From positions 310,001 through 374,000 of the forward strand of contig NZ_CP136187.1 in assembly GCF_033193315.1 (NCBI RefSeq): DNA of 64,000 bases, in the 5' to 3' direction. This stretch comes from Agathobaculum sp. NTUH-O15-33 (GTDB lineage Bacteria > Bacillota > Clostridia > Oscillospirales > Butyricicoccaceae). A model generated the notes under the pieces. That model saw only the letters and a list, made by a program, of their open reading frames with translations. It did not search any database and had not been told where the DNA came from. Both the position numbers and the translations under genes were made by a program. This document shows, piece by piece, positions 41,927 to 50,959 of the stretch; positions within the stretch are counted from its first letter, which is position 1; each line of letters starts with the position of its first letter.

Positions 41927-43138
41927 ATGTATCGGAAAAAAGAATGCGTGGCCATGCTCCTCGCGGGCGGTCAGGGCAGCCGTCTGTATGTGCTGACGAA
42001 AAACGTCGCTAAGCCCGCGGTCCCCTTCGGCGGTAAGTACCGCATCATCGATTTCCCGCTGTCCAACTGCGTCAACTCCGGCATCGACACGGTGGGCGTG
42101 CTCACCCAGTACGAGCCGCACGCCTTAAACGCCTATGTGGGCGCGGGCCAGACGTGGGACCTCGACCGCCTGCGCGGCGGCGTGTACATCCTGCCGCCGT
42201 ACCAGAAGGGCAAGGCTTCTGAATGGTACAAGGGCACCGCGAACGCCATTTACCAGAACATACAGTTTATCGACGAGTACTGCCCGGAATATGTGCTCAT
42301 CCTTTCGGGTGACCATATCTACAAGATGAACTACAACAAAATGCTCCAGCAGCACAAAAAGACCGGAGCGGACGCGACCATCGCCGTTCTCGACGTGCCG
42401 CTGGCGGAGGCCAGCCGTTTCGGCATCATGAACTGCAACCCGGACGGCACGATCTACGAGTTTGAGGAAAAGCCCAAGAACCCGAAATCCACGCTCGCTT
42501 CGATGGGTATTTACATCTTCTCATGGAAAAAGCTGCGCAAGTACCTGATCGACGACGAAGCCAATAAGAAATCCTCGAACGACTTCGGCAAGGATATCAT
42601 CCCCGCCATGCTGGGCGACGGCGAAAAGCTGGTCTCCTACCGATTCGAGGGCTACTGGAAGGACGTTGGCACGATCGAGAGCCTGTGGGAAGCCAATATG
42701 GACCTGCTCTCGCCCAATTCCGGCCTGAACCTGTCGGATGATTCGTGGAAGATCTATGGCCGCAACAACGGCGCGCCTCCGCACTTTACCGCGAAGGACG
42801 CGGTGGTCAAGCACACGCTGGTATCCGAGGGCTGCGAGATCTCGGGCGAGGTATCCGAGTCCGTCCTCTTCTCCGACGTGCGGATCGCCAAGGGTGCAAA
42901 GGTCGAATACTCGATCCTGATGCCGGGCGCGATCGTGGAGGAAGGCGCCACTGTCCGCTACGCGATCGTGGCGGAAAACGCGGTGATCGCGCGGGACGCG
43001 ATCGTCGGCGGCAGCCCGACCGAGGGCGACGTGGACAAGTGGGGCGTGGCAGTCGTGGCCGAGGGCGTGCGCATCGGACGCGGCGCGAAGCTGGGCGCCA
43101 AGGAAATGGCGGATAGCGATCTGCCGGACAAGATTTAA
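41927..43138 (+). CDS. glgC: glucose-1-phosphate adenylyltransferase
   Basis: A 403-residue nucleotidyltransferase that makes ADP-glucose for glycogen. The N-terminal [16 protein letters not shown] is the nucleotide-binding loop; [51 protein letters not shown] and [16 protein letters not shown] are signature segments. A left-handed beta-helix covers about residues 290-390. The paired GlgD encoded 14 bases downstream suggests a GlgC/GlgD heteromer as in Bacilli. AAAGGAG precedes the ATG. Confidence 0.96.
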   Translation: MYRKKECVAMLLAGGQGSRLYVLTKNVAKPAVPFGGKYRIIDFPLSNCVNSGIDTVGVLTQYEPHALNAYVGAGQTWDLDRLRGGVYILPPYQKGKASEWYKGTANAIYQNIQFIDEYCPEYVLILSGDHIYKMNYNKMLQQHKKTGADATIAVLDVPLAEASRFGIMNCNPDGTIYEFEEKPKNPKSTLASMGIYIFSWKKLRKYLIDDEANKKSSNDFGKDIIPAMLGDGEKLVSYRFEGYWKDVGTIESLWEANMDLLSPNSGLNLSDDSWKIYGRNNGAPPHFTAKDAVVKHTLVSEGCEISGEVSESVLFSDVRIAKGAKVEYSILMPGAIVEEGATVRYAIVAENAVIARDAIVGGSPTEGDVDKWGVAVVAEGVRIGRGAKLGAKEMADSDLPDKI

Positions 43139-43152
43139 GGGGGCGGTAAACT

Positions 43153-44280
43153 ATGAACAACGTATTGGGCGTCATCATTGCGTTTGACAATGACAACGAT
43201 CTGCGCGAGATCACCGATCACCGCACGGTCGCGGCCGTGCCGTGGGGCGGCAGATACCGCGTAATCGACTTTATGCTATCGAACATGGTAAACTCCGGTA
43301 TCTACCGTGTGGGCATTCTGATGAAGGATAAGTACCAATCCCTGATCGACCATATCGGCAACGCCAAGGATTGGGACCTGTCCCGTAAGAATTCCGGCGT
43401 TACGCTGCTGCCGCCGTATTCCTATTCTAAAAAGGCTTCGCCCCTTGTGACGGGCGAATACCGCGGCAAGATTGACGCGCTGGCCGGCGCGGTCGATTTT
43501 CTGCAAAAGAACCGTTCGGACTATGTCGTCATCGCGGACGGCGATATCGTCGCCAACGTTCCGCTGGACGATGTGATCGACCGCCACGTGAAATCGGGCG
43601 CCGACCTGACCATGGTCTGCACCAAGAAGACCAAGGATTCGCCGTATACCACCTATGTGGAGCTCAACCGCCGCAAGGAAGCGGTTGATATCCGCGTGGG
43701 CGACTCGAACGAGGGTAAGTGCAAGCATGTCGCGCTGGGCATCTATGTGATGAGCCGTCAGTACCTCATCCACCTGCTGTCGGACTGCGTCACGCATAAC
43801 TGCATCCATTTCGAGCGCGAGCTCCTCACCCGCGCCCTGATCGACGGCACGGTCGCCGGGTACATTTTCTCTGAATTTGCGGTAAAGATCGAGGATACGA
43901 ACGATTATTTCCAGTCCAACATGGACATGCTCGACAAGGATGTACGCGACGAGGTGTTCCTCCGCACCCGGCCCATTCTCACCCGCATCAAGGACGAGGC
44001 GCCCGCTTATTACGGCGACAAGGCCGTGGTTGAGGATTGCCTGATCGCGGATGGCTGCCACATCGAAGGCCAGATCAGAAACTGCGTGCTTTTCCGCGAT
44101 GTTTTGATCGAGGAAGGCGCCGATGTGCGCGACTGTATCATCATGGAGGGCGGTCGTATTTTGAACGGCGCGTCCTTGCGCCACGTCATCACCGACCGCG
44201 GCGTGACCGTCCGCGACGGACGCACCATGATGGGCCACGAAAACTATCCGATCACCATCGCCAAGAGCTCCACGGTATAA
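43153..44280 (+). CDS. glgD: GlgD, regulatory glucose-1-phosphate adenylyltransferase subunit
   Basis: A 375-residue paralog of GlgC. The start GVIIAFDNDNDLREITDHRTVAAVPWGGRYRVIDFMLSNMVNSGI lacks the LAGGxGxRL nucleotide loop, as is usual for GlgD. It keeps the adenylyltransferase-like fold and the C-terminal beta-helix (CLIADGCHIEGQIRNCVLFRDVLIEEGADV). It most likely tunes GlgC activity in a mixed oligomer and is not active alone. AAGGGGG precedes the ATG. Confidence 0.94.
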   Translation: MNNVLGVIIAFDNDNDLREITDHRTVAAVPWGGRYRVIDFMLSNMVNSGIYRVGILMKDKYQSLIDHIGNAKDWDLSRKNSGVTLLPPYSYSKKASPLVTGEYRGKIDALAGAVDFLQKNRSDYVVIADGDIVANVPLDDVIDRHVKSGADLTMVCTKKTKDSPYTTYVELNRRKEAVDIRVGDSNEGKCKHVALGIYVMSRQYLIHLLSDCVTHNCIHFERELLTRALIDGTVAGYIFSEFAVKIEDTNDYFQSNMDMLDKDVRDEVFLRTRPILTRIKDEAPAYYGDKAVVEDCLIADGCHIEGQIRNCVLFRDVLIEEGADVRDCIIMEGGRILNGASLRHVITDRGVTVRDGRTMMGHENYPITIAKSSTV

Positions 44281-44378
44281 CAACTGTCCCTTGAAAGCAT
44301 CACAATAATGCCAAAAACATGGCAAAATGTGTGTGATGTTCGTTCAAAATCCCCATATTGTTTGGGGATAGGATTTAG

Positions 44379-44436
44379 TATAATAGATGAATAGAAGCAT
44401 GGGGCGCGGAAGCGGAGGATACCTACGCTTCCGCGC
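44379..44436 (+). promoter_or_regulatory. glgA promoter -10 box and leader hairpin
   Basis: TATAAT at 44379-44384 has no good -35 partner (ATTGTT-like bases 16 upstream). The predicted leader then forms an 11-base stem GCGCGGAAGCG (44404-44414) with 44426-44436, just before the glgA ribosome site GGGAGG. The inverted repeat CCCCA/TGGGG at 44351-44367 overlaps the -35 area. Confidence 0.5.
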
Positions 44437-44459
44437 GGCCTTGAGGGAGGTTCGGCTCT

Positions 44460-45893
44460 ATGAAAATCATGTATGTAACGAGCGAATGTGCGCCGTTCGT
44501 CAAGACCGGCGGTCTGGGCGATGTAGCGGGCTCGCTGCCCAAGGCGCTGGCCGCTAAGGGACATGACGTGCGCGTGTTCTGCCCGTTGTATTCCGCGATT
44601 GACGGCGGCATGCGCGAAAAGTTTTATTTTATCAAAAACGCCTATGTCCGCCTCGGCTGGCGCAATCAGTATTGCGGCGTGTTTGAATACAAGCAGGACG
44701 GCGTGACGTTTTACTTTATCGATAATGAGTATTACTTCTCGCGCGGTCAGATCTATGGCGAATATGACGATGCCGAGCGCTACGCCTACTATTCCAAGGC
44801 CGTGCTTGAGATCCTGCCCGATCTCGATTGGAAGCCGGATGTGATCAACGCCAACGATTGGCAGACCGCGCTTGTACCGGTGTATTATAACCTGATGTTC
44901 TCGTCCCGGCCGTTCTACTCGGGCATTAAAACGGTGTTTACCATCCATAATATCCAGTATCAGGGCCGCTATGGCCGCGAGATTTTGGAATATGTGCTGG
45001 GCATCGACGACGCGCATTTCCGTTCCGGCTTTATGTCGATGGACGGCGACGTCAACCTGATGAAGGCCGCGATTGTCGCGTCGAGCGCGGTGACCACCGT
45101 GTCGCCCAGCTACGCGCAGGAGATTCAGACCGAGTACTACGGCTACCGGCTCGATTCCGTGCTGCGCATGAACAGCTATAAGCTGCACGGCATTTTAAAC
45201 GGCATCGATATGAACGCGTTCAACCCCATGACCGATCCCAAGCTGTTTAAAAACTACGGCCCGCGCAATCCGCAGGACAAAATGGTCAACAAGCTGGAGC
45301 TTTTGAAGCTCTGTGGGCTGGAAGGCAATGAGAACACCCCGGTCATCGGCATCGTCACGCGCTTTGTCGATCAGAAGGGCCTCGATCTCGTCGAAGCCGT
45401 GCTGCACGATCTGCTGTCGGACGACCTCCGCCTGATCGTTTTGGGCACGGGCGACTGGCGCTATGAGCAGATGTTTATCGAAGCCAAGCGCCGCTATCCG
45501 GCAAAAATATCGGCGTCCATCATGTTCTCCGGCGATCTGGCCAACCGCATTTACGCGGGCGCGGATATGTTCCTGATGCCGTCCAAGTTCGAGCCCTGCG
45601 GCCTTGCCCAGATGATCGCGCTGCGTTACGGCACCATTCCGATCGTGCGCGAGACCGGCGGCCTGAAGGACACGGTGCAGGCCTTTGTCGACTATACCGG
45701 CACGGGCAACGGCTTTACCTTCAACAGCTACAATGCGCATGATATGCTGCACGTCATCCGTGAAGCCTGCGGTGTGTTCCGCTACAACAAGGCGGCGTGG
45801 AACAAGCTGCAGCTTCAGGGCATGAAATCGGATTTCAGCTGGGGCAGCTCAGCGGATAAATACATAGAGGTCTATCAGTCCACCATGGGATAA
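44460..45893 (+). CDS. glgA: glycogen synthase (ADP-glucose)
   Basis: A 477-residue GT5 glycosyltransferase that extends alpha-1,4 chains from ADP-glucose. The N-terminal MYVTSECAPFVKTGGLGDVAGSLPKAL includes the KTGGL ADP-glucose-binding motif. VFTIHNIQYQGRYG, INANDWQTALVPVYY, NGIDMNAFNP, FEPCGLAQMIALRYGTIPIVRETGGLKDTV are further signatures. Length is normal. GGGAGG lies nine bases upstream of the ATG. The leader may carry its own promoter, although the gene probably also belongs to the glgBCD transcript. Confidence 0.96.
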   Translation: MKIMYVTSECAPFVKTGGLGDVAGSLPKALAAKGHDVRVFCPLYSAIDGGMREKFYFIKNAYVRLGWRNQYCGVFEYKQDGVTFYFIDNEYYFSRGQIYGEYDDAERYAYYSKAVLEILPDLDWKPDVINANDWQTALVPVYYNLMFSSRPFYSGIKTVFTIHNIQYQGRYGREILEYVLGIDDAHFRSGFMSMDGDVNLMKAAIVASSAVTTVSPSYAQEIQTEYYGYRLDSVLRMNSYKLHGILNGIDMNAFNPMTDPKLFKNYGPRNPQDKMVNKLELLKLCGLEGNENTPVIGIVTRFVDQKGLDLVEAVLHDLLSDDLRLIVLGTGDWRYEQMFIEAKRRYPAKISASIMFSGDLANRIYAGADMFLMPSKFEPCGLAQMIALRYGTIPIVRETGGLKDTVQAFVDYTGTGNGFTFNSYNAHDMLHVIREACGVFRYNKAAWNKLQLQGMKSDFSWGSSADKYIEVYQSTMG

Positions 45894-45902
45894 GGGACCC
45901 GA

Positions 45903-45926
45903 GCAAGCGCCCTTTTGGGCGCTTGC
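45903..45926 (+). other. intercistronic hairpin glgA-glgP
   Basis: GCAAGCGCCC (45903-45912) pairs with GGGCGCTTGC (45917-45926) without a T tract, so partial attenuation or mRNA protection is more likely than termination. Confidence 0.6.
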
Positions 45927-45976
45927 ATCGCCCGCAAAAGGGGCGAGAGATGAAATAGTGAGGAGAAATAGAAACC

Positions 45977-48421
45977 ATGCCAAAGAAACTTTACACGAAG
46001 AATGCACTCAAGGAGGCGATCGCCGCCAAGCTGCGCCGTCATTTCGGCCGCGAGGTGGCGGACGCGTCCAAAGAGCAGGTGTACGAGGCCTGCGCGCTTG
46101 TTGTCCGCGATGCGCTGACCGAGCACATGATCGAAACGCAGCGCAAGGTAGAACGCGACGGTGAGCGTCAGGTGCACTATTTGTGCATGGAATTTTTGGT
46201 CGGCCGCAGCCTGCGCAACAATGCCTATAATCTCGGCATGCTGCCCACTCTGACCGAAGCGCTCGCGGACATGGGCTATGATATGGCCGATGTTTTTGAG
46301 GAAGAGGCCGATCCCGGCCTTGGCAACGGCGGCCTCGGCCGTCTGGCCGCCTGCTATATGGATGGCATGGCGACCACCGGCGTGCGCGGCACCGGCTATT
46401 CGATCCGTTATGAACACGGTATTTTTAAGCAGAAAATCGAAAACGGCGAACAGATCGAGCTGCCGGATTCTTGGCTCGCTTCGGGCGATGTGTGGCACAT
46501 CCCCGCGATGGACGATACGCGCGAAGTCCGCATCGGCGGTACGGTCAATTCGTATTTCGACGAATCGGGCAAGCTTGTGGTAGAGTACCATGATTACACG
46601 CCCGTGCTCGCCGTGCCGTACGATATGCCGATCTCGGGCTATGATACGGATAACATCGCCCGCCTGCGCCTTTGGGAAGCAAAAAGCCCGATCGCGCTCG
46701 ATATGAAGCTTTTCTCCTCCGGCGAATACCTTAAGGCGCTGGAAAAACATGCCATGGCCGAAACCATTTCCATGGTGCTCTATCCCGAGGATAACCACCG
46801 CGAAGGTCAGTCGCTGCGCCTGAAGCAGCAGTATTTTCTGGTTTCTGCTACCATTCAGGATATCTGCGCCAAGCACAAGGCCAAGTATAAGACGCTCGCG
46901 AACTTTGCGCACAAGCATGTGCTGCACATCAACGATACCCACCCGACCCTTGTCATCCCGGAACTGATGCGCATCCTGATGGATGAAAACGATATGACGT
47001 GGGAGCAGGCGTGGAACATCGTTTCGCAGTCCGTCGCTTACACCAACCACACCGTTATGCCCGAGGCGCTGGAGTGCTGGCCGATCTCGCTCATGACCGA
47101 GCTGATGCCCCGCATCATGCAGATCGTCTATGAGATCAACGAGCGTTTCTGCAAGGAGCTTTGGGACTTCTTCCCGAACGATTTCCAGAAAATCTCTAAG
47201 CTTGCCATCGTGTCGGACGGCATCGTGCGCATGGCGAATCTTGCCATCGCGGGTTCGTTCTCGGTCAACGGCGTTTCCGCGCTGCACTCCGAGATCCTCA
47301 AGGAGCGCGTCTTTAACGACTTTTACACCATTTACCCGGCCAAGTTCCGCAATGTCACCAATGGTATCGCGCACCGCCGCTGGCTGTGCGAGGCCAACCC
47401 GGAACTGACCGAGCTGATCACCGATAAGATCGGTCAGGGCTTTATCACCCATCCGTCCGAATTGCAGGTGCTGGCGAACTTCGGCGATGATAAGGATCTG
47501 CTGAATCAGCTGGGCGAGATCAAGCGCCGCAACAAGGAACGCCTTGCCGCCTATATCAAGGAGCACAACGGCATCGAGGTCAATATGAACTCGATCTTCG
47601 ACGTACAGGCCAAGCGCCTGCACGAGTACAAGCGGCAGATGCTCAACCTGCTTCACATCATCGCGCTGTACCACCGCTTGAAGGATGATCCGCGCCAAAG
47701 CTTCGTGCCGCGTACGTTTATCTTCGGTTCCAAGGCGGCGCCCGGCTACGCGGTCGCGAAAAAGACCGTTCGTCTGATCAATTCCATTGCGAATATGATC
47801 AATAACGATCCCGTAATCGGCGACAAGCTCAAGGTCGTTTTCCTTGAGGATTACAAGGTCTCGCTGGCCGAAGTGCTTATGCCGGCGGCCGAGGTCTCTG
47901 AGCAGATTTCGATCGCGGGCAAGGAAGCTTCCGGCACGGGCAACATGAAGTTCATGATGAACGGCGCGCTCACCATCGGCACGATGGACGGCGCGAACGT
48001 CGAAATCTGCGAAGCCGTGGGCGAAGAAAATATCTTCATCTTCGGCATGGAAACGCCGGAAGCGGAGGCGCTCGCGGCATCCGGTTCCTACAACCCGATG
48101 CTAATCTATCAGAACGATCCCACGCTCAAGCGCGTGATGGATCATATGATCTCCGGCTTTGGCGACGGCGTGGATTACACCGACCTTGCCAACCTGCTGC
48201 TGCACGGCGCGGGCGGTCAGGCGGATCGCTATATGAGCTTCAAGGATTTCGGGGCGTATGCCGCCGCGCAGGATCGCGTTTCGCAGATGTACCTCCGCCC
48301 GGAAAACTGGAACTATATGTCGCTCATGAATATCGCGAACTCCGGCCGTTTTGCGGCGGACCGTTCGGTTGCGGAATACGCGCAGAACATCTGGCGCGTC
48401 AAGACCAACTTCGCATTTTAA
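45977..48421 (+). CDS. glgP: glycogen/starch phosphorylase
   Basis: An 814-residue GT35 enzyme that releases glucose-1-phosphate from glycogen chain ends. Family segments include VHYLCMEFLVGRSLRNNAYNLG, DPGLGNGGLGRLAACYMD, INDTHPTLVIPELMRILMD, VTNGIAHRRWL, DVQAKRLHEYKRQMLN and EASGTGNMKFMMNGALTIGTMDGANVE, where the PLP lysine and phosphate-site residues lie. Length is typical. GAGGAG is found 10 bases upstream of the ATG. It closes the glycogen cluster, with synthesis and breakdown genes in one block. Confidence 0.96.
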   Translation: MPKKLYTKNALKEAIAAKLRRHFGREVADASKEQVYEACALVVRDALTEHMIETQRKVERDGERQVHYLCMEFLVGRSLRNNAYNLGMLPTLTEALADMGYDMADVFEEEADPGLGNGGLGRLAACYMDGMATTGVRGTGYSIRYEHGIFKQKIENGEQIELPDSWLASGDVWHIPAMDDTREVRIGGTVNSYFDESGKLVVEYHDYTPVLAVPYDMPISGYDTDNIARLRLWEAKSPIALDMKLFSSGEYLKALEKHAMAETISMVLYPEDNHREGQSLRLKQQYFLVSATIQDICAKHKAKYKTLANFAHKHVLHINDTHPTLVIPELMRILMDENDMTWEQAWNIVSQSVAYTNHTVMPEALECWPISLMTELMPRIMQIVYEINERFCKELWDFFPNDFQKISKLAIVSDGIVRMANLAIAGSFSVNGVSALHSEILKERVFNDFYTIYPAKFRNVTNGIAHRRWLCEANPELTELITDKIGQGFITHPSELQVLANFGDDKDLLNQLGEIKRRNKERLAAYIKEHNGIEVNMNSIFDVQAKRLHEYKRQMLNLLHIIALYHRLKDDPRQSFVPRTFIFGSKAAPGYAVAKKTVRLINSIANMINNDPVIGDKLKVVFLEDYKVSLAEVLMPAAEVSEQISIAGKEASGTGNMKFMMNGALTIGTMDGANVEICEAVGEENIFIFGMETPEAEALAASGSYNPMLIYQNDPTLKRVMDHMISGFGDGVDYTDLANLLLHGAGGQADRYMSFKDFGAYAAAQDRVSQMYLRPENWNYMSLMNIANSGRFAADRSVAEYAQNIWRVKTNFAF

Positions 48422-48427
48422 AAGAGA

Positions 48428-48457
48428 AGTACCGGCCAATTTGGCCGGTACTTTTTT
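48428..48457 (+). terminator. intrinsic terminator after glgP
   Basis: AAGTACCGGCC pairs with GGCCGGTACTT, followed by TTTT. Confidence 0.9.
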
Positions 48458-48479
48458 GCGTAGAGGGGTCGCTGCGCGC

Positions 48480-48640
48480 ACGATTTGGATGCGCGGCGGT
48501 AACCGCGAAGGGCTAGGAGGTTCGCTTCGCTCATAATTTAAATGCGCGGCGGTAGCCGCGGACGGCCGGGTGAGGTCACCCGGCCCTACGACGCAAGCAT
48601 CAAAGTAGGGCGGGGTGACCCCACCCCGCCGTTCGCCGTT
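48480..48640. repeat. cluster of GC-rich intergenic repeats
   Basis: ATGCGCGGCGGTAACCGCG at 48490 recurs with one change at 48542. GGCCGGGTGA/TCACCCGGCC (48564-48585) and GGCGGGGTG/CACCCCGCC (48609-48630) are perfect inverted repeats. The CACCCGGCCCTACG portion is shared with 33312-33325. No gene is supported in 48458-48717. Confidence 0.6.
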
Positions 48641-48717
48641 GCAATAAACCGCGACCCGTGCCATGCAAATTTTGCCTGAAAACGAACCAAATTTGCCAGA
48701 GGGCTTGACAAACCGAG

Positions 48718-48891
48718 TTATTTGTGCGGTTCCGCTTCTTGATAATGCGGGCAAGCTGGGGCATCCTCATGGCGCAGCTTGATGCGCGGATAGACACAAT
48801 GCCCGCTGGGGGTTATGGTGTATCGATCTTTGGTTAGTCTGATATAATGCTGATAAAAATACTTGCAAGTTTTGCAAATTGCTTCTTTCAT
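48718..48891 (-). CDS. small cysteine-rich (zinc-ribbon-like) protein, 57 residues
   Basis: A short protein with CKTCKYFYQHY at the N terminus, then GHCVYPRIKLR and PACPHY near the C terminus. The two Cys pairs (CxxC, then single C and C, with nearby His) suggest a zinc-binding mini-domain. Proteins of this look are common as single small genes in Clostridia and are of unknown role. The ATG at 48891 has GAGGTG six bases upstream, preferred over a GTG nine bases earlier. It stands alone. Confidence 0.7.
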   Translation of the reverse strand: MKEAICKTCKYFYQHYIRLTKDRYTITPSGHCVYPRIKLRHEDAPACPHYQEAEPHK

Positions 48892-49024
48892 ATGCGTCAC
48901 CTCGCTTTCTAGTATAGTGCTGAACTGGAAGAAAGCATAGTGTCGTTATATCGACCCTGTATACCAAAAGCTTTTTGTGCACTATGCCCACGTGACAGAA
49001 AAAGCGCTTTGTGATAGACTATTC

Positions 49025-49046
49025 ATTAGTCCCAACCCGGACTAAT
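49025..49046. promoter_or_regulatory. palindromic operator of the MATE-MarR operon
   Basis: ATTAGTCC and GGACTAAT form perfect 8-base arms around CAACCC. It lies between a likely promoter (GTGACA, 17 bases, TAGACT ending near 49019) and the transporter ribosome site, the usual place for an autoregulating MarR site. Confidence 0.7.
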
Positions 49047-49055
49047 GGAGGGCTT

Positions 49056-50387
49056 ATGAAAACACCTATTGAAAAGAATTTCTGGCGGTTTGTACTGCCA
49101 AGTATGTTTACCATGCTGCTCAGCGGCCTATATACAATCGTGGACGGCTTTTTTGTCGGCCACGCGGTGGGCGATGTGGGCTTGGCCGCGATTGGGCTGG
49201 TTTGGCCGGTCGCGGCGGTGCTGATGGCGCTGGGCGTTGGTTTGGGCGCGGGCGGCTCGGTAATGGTCGCCGCGGCGCGGGGCGCGGGCGAGGAGGAGCA
49301 GGCCGCGCGGGCGCGGGGCAACGCCATGGTGCTGCTCGCGCTGGCGGGCGTTGCCAGCGCGGTCGTCTTAGTACCCGCCTGCGGCGCGCTGGCAAAATTG
49401 CTCGGCGCGGAGGGCGAAGTATATGAGGCGGCGGTGGCCTATCTGCGCATCATCGCCATGGGCGGCGGGATGCAGGTGCTGGGCGCGGGGTTAACGCCGC
49501 TGATTCGCGGCGAGGGCCGCACGGTAGCGGCCATGTGCATCATGGGCGGCGGTCTGGTCACCAATATCCTGCTGGACTGGACGTTTACCATGGCGCTGCC
49601 GTGGGGGCTTGGGGGCGCGGCCATGGCCACGGTGCTGGCGCAGGCGGTCACGGCCGCCGCCGCGCTGTGCTTCCTGCTGCCGCGTCTGAAACCGCGGGAT
49701 TTTAAACCGGAACCACGGCTGATACGGCGCACGGCGGCCACCGCCGTAGCGCCCTTCGGTTTGTCGCTGATGCCCAACCTGATCACCGTGATGAGCAACT
49801 TCCAGTGCCTGCATTACGGCGGCGATACGGCGGTCGCGGCGTATTCGGTGGCCAATTACTTTGTCGCTTCGGCGATCCTGCTGATCTCCGGCGTGGGCGA
49901 GGGGTTACAGCCCCTTGTCAGCTACGCCCACGGCGCGGCCGATACGCGGGGCAAGCGCGCGCTTCTGCGCCGGGGGATCGGGGCCGTGCTCGCGTGCGGC
50001 CTGCTGTTCGCGCTGGTCACGCTGCCCGCCCGCACGCTGCTGCCGCAGTTATTTGCCGCTTCGGACGAGGTAGCCGGTCTGCTGCGCACCGCCATGCCGG
50101 TGTTCGGCGCGGCGTTCCCGCTGCTCGCGGTGGGTAAGCTGTTTATTTCGTATTTCTACGCGTCCGGGCACACGCTTTGGTCGTCTCTGCTCGTTTACGG
50201 CGATCCGCTGGTGTTTACGCCGGTGGCGCTGCTGATTTTGCCGCGCTGGGGCGGGCTCACGGGCGTATGGGCGGCGCTGCCCATGGCGCAGGCGCTGGTG
50301 CTCATGCTCTTGGCGGTGCTGCTGGCCCGGGATAAAATAAGCAAAAAGGGGGCAGGTTATGATGCAGTCGCTCGATCAGAGTATTGA
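49056..50387 (+). CDS. MATE family multidrug efflux transporter
   Basis: A 443-residue transporter with twelve predicted helices in two similar halves. It opens with NFWRFVLPSMFTMLLSGLYTIVDGFFVGHAVGD, the usual MATE/DinF start, and has GLAAIGLVWPV and GEGLQPLVSYAHGA in the corresponding second-half position. It should expel cationic or toxic compounds using sodium or proton gradients. The ATG at 49056 is preferred because GGAGG lies just before it; an upstream in-frame start would cover the operator. The MarR gene overlaps its 3' end by 29 bases. Confidence 0.9.
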   Translation: MKTPIEKNFWRFVLPSMFTMLLSGLYTIVDGFFVGHAVGDVGLAAIGLVWPVAAVLMALGVGLGAGGSVMVAAARGAGEEEQAARARGNAMVLLALAGVASAVVLVPACGALAKLLGAEGEVYEAAVAYLRIIAMGGGMQVLGAGLTPLIRGEGRTVAAMCIMGGGLVTNILLDWTFTMALPWGLGGAAMATVLAQAVTAAAALCFLLPRLKPRDFKPEPRLIRRTAATAVAPFGLSLMPNLITVMSNFQCLHYGGDTAVAAYSVANYFVASAILLISGVGEGLQPLVSYAHGAADTRGKRALLRRGIGAVLACGLLFALVTLPARTLLPQLFAASDEVAGLLRTAMPVFGAAFPLLAVGKLFISYFYASGHTLWSSLLVYGDPLVFTPVALLILPRWGGLTGVWAALPMAQALVLMLLAVLLARDKISKKGAGYDAVARSEY

Positions 50388-50799
50388 CCGGTATTATGAA
50401 AGCTGGTTCGGTATCAACGCCGCCTATGATAAGTGGGCCGCGCAAAACGGCATCGCCACAAACGCGCTGTATGTCCTGCTTGCCCTGAACGATCAGCAGG
50501 AGCCGCTGCCCCAGCGCGCGATCTGCCTGCGGATGCAGCTTTCCAAGCAGACCGTGTCCGGCGTGATCGAGGGGTTTGTCAAAAAAGGCTATGTCACAAG
50601 CACGCCCGCGCCGGACGACAGGCGACAGAAAAACGTCGTGCTGACAGCGGCGGGGCGGCGCTATGCCGAAACGGTTTGCGGGGCGCTGCGTGAATTTGAA
50701 CGGCGCGCGATGGGCGATCTGACCGCCAAGCAGCGTCAGGCGCTGGTGGCGGGCAGCGAATGCCTGTGCGCCGCGCTGCGCCGTGCGCTGGAATTGTAG
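50359..50799 (+). CDS. MarR family transcriptional regulator
   Basis: A 146-residue winged-helix regulator. The segment LPQRAICLRMQLSKQTVSGVIEGFVKKGYVTSTPAPDDRRQKNVVLTAAGRRYAETV is the MarR recognition helix, wing (DDRRQK) and following strand. It overlaps the end of the MATE gene, so both are made from the same transcript. It probably represses the pair through the palindrome at 49025-49046 and is released by a small-molecule substrate. Confidence 0.92.
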   Translation: MMQSLDQSIDRYYESWFGINAAYDKWAAQNGIATNALYVLLALNDQQEPLPQRAICLRMQLSKQTVSGVIEGFVKKGYVTSTPAPDDRRQKNVVLTAAGRRYAETVCGALREFERRAMGDLTAKQRQALVAGSECLCAALRRALEL

Positions 50800-50821
50800 T
50801 TTTTTCACACAGAAGGGTTTC

Positions 50822-50857
50822 AAAATCGATCGAAACTGCGGTTTCGATCGATTTTTG
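50822..50857 (+). terminator. intrinsic terminator after marR
   Basis: AAAATCGATCGAAAC pairs with GTTTCGATCGATTTTT. The arm TCGATCGAAA is the same as in the hairpin at 18543-18572. Confidence 0.88.
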
Positions 50858-50886
50858 TTTACCGGACGGCCGCGCTGTGCTATAAT
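50858..50886 (+). promoter_or_regulatory. promoter of the GH13 gene
   Basis: A perfect TATAAT at 50881-50886 with TTTACC at 50858-50863 (17-base spacer), directly after the marR terminator. Confidence 0.65.
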
Positions 50887-50959
50887 GATATACAGAGTAA
50901 TCTGGCCTGCTATGGTTTTACGGGCCATGTTAAATATGAGTTTTACTGGGGGAAACGTA

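Noticed and set aside
45875-47698. 607-codon open frame antisense to glgP
   Set aside because: Pure antisense shadow of a gene with clear catalytic motifs.
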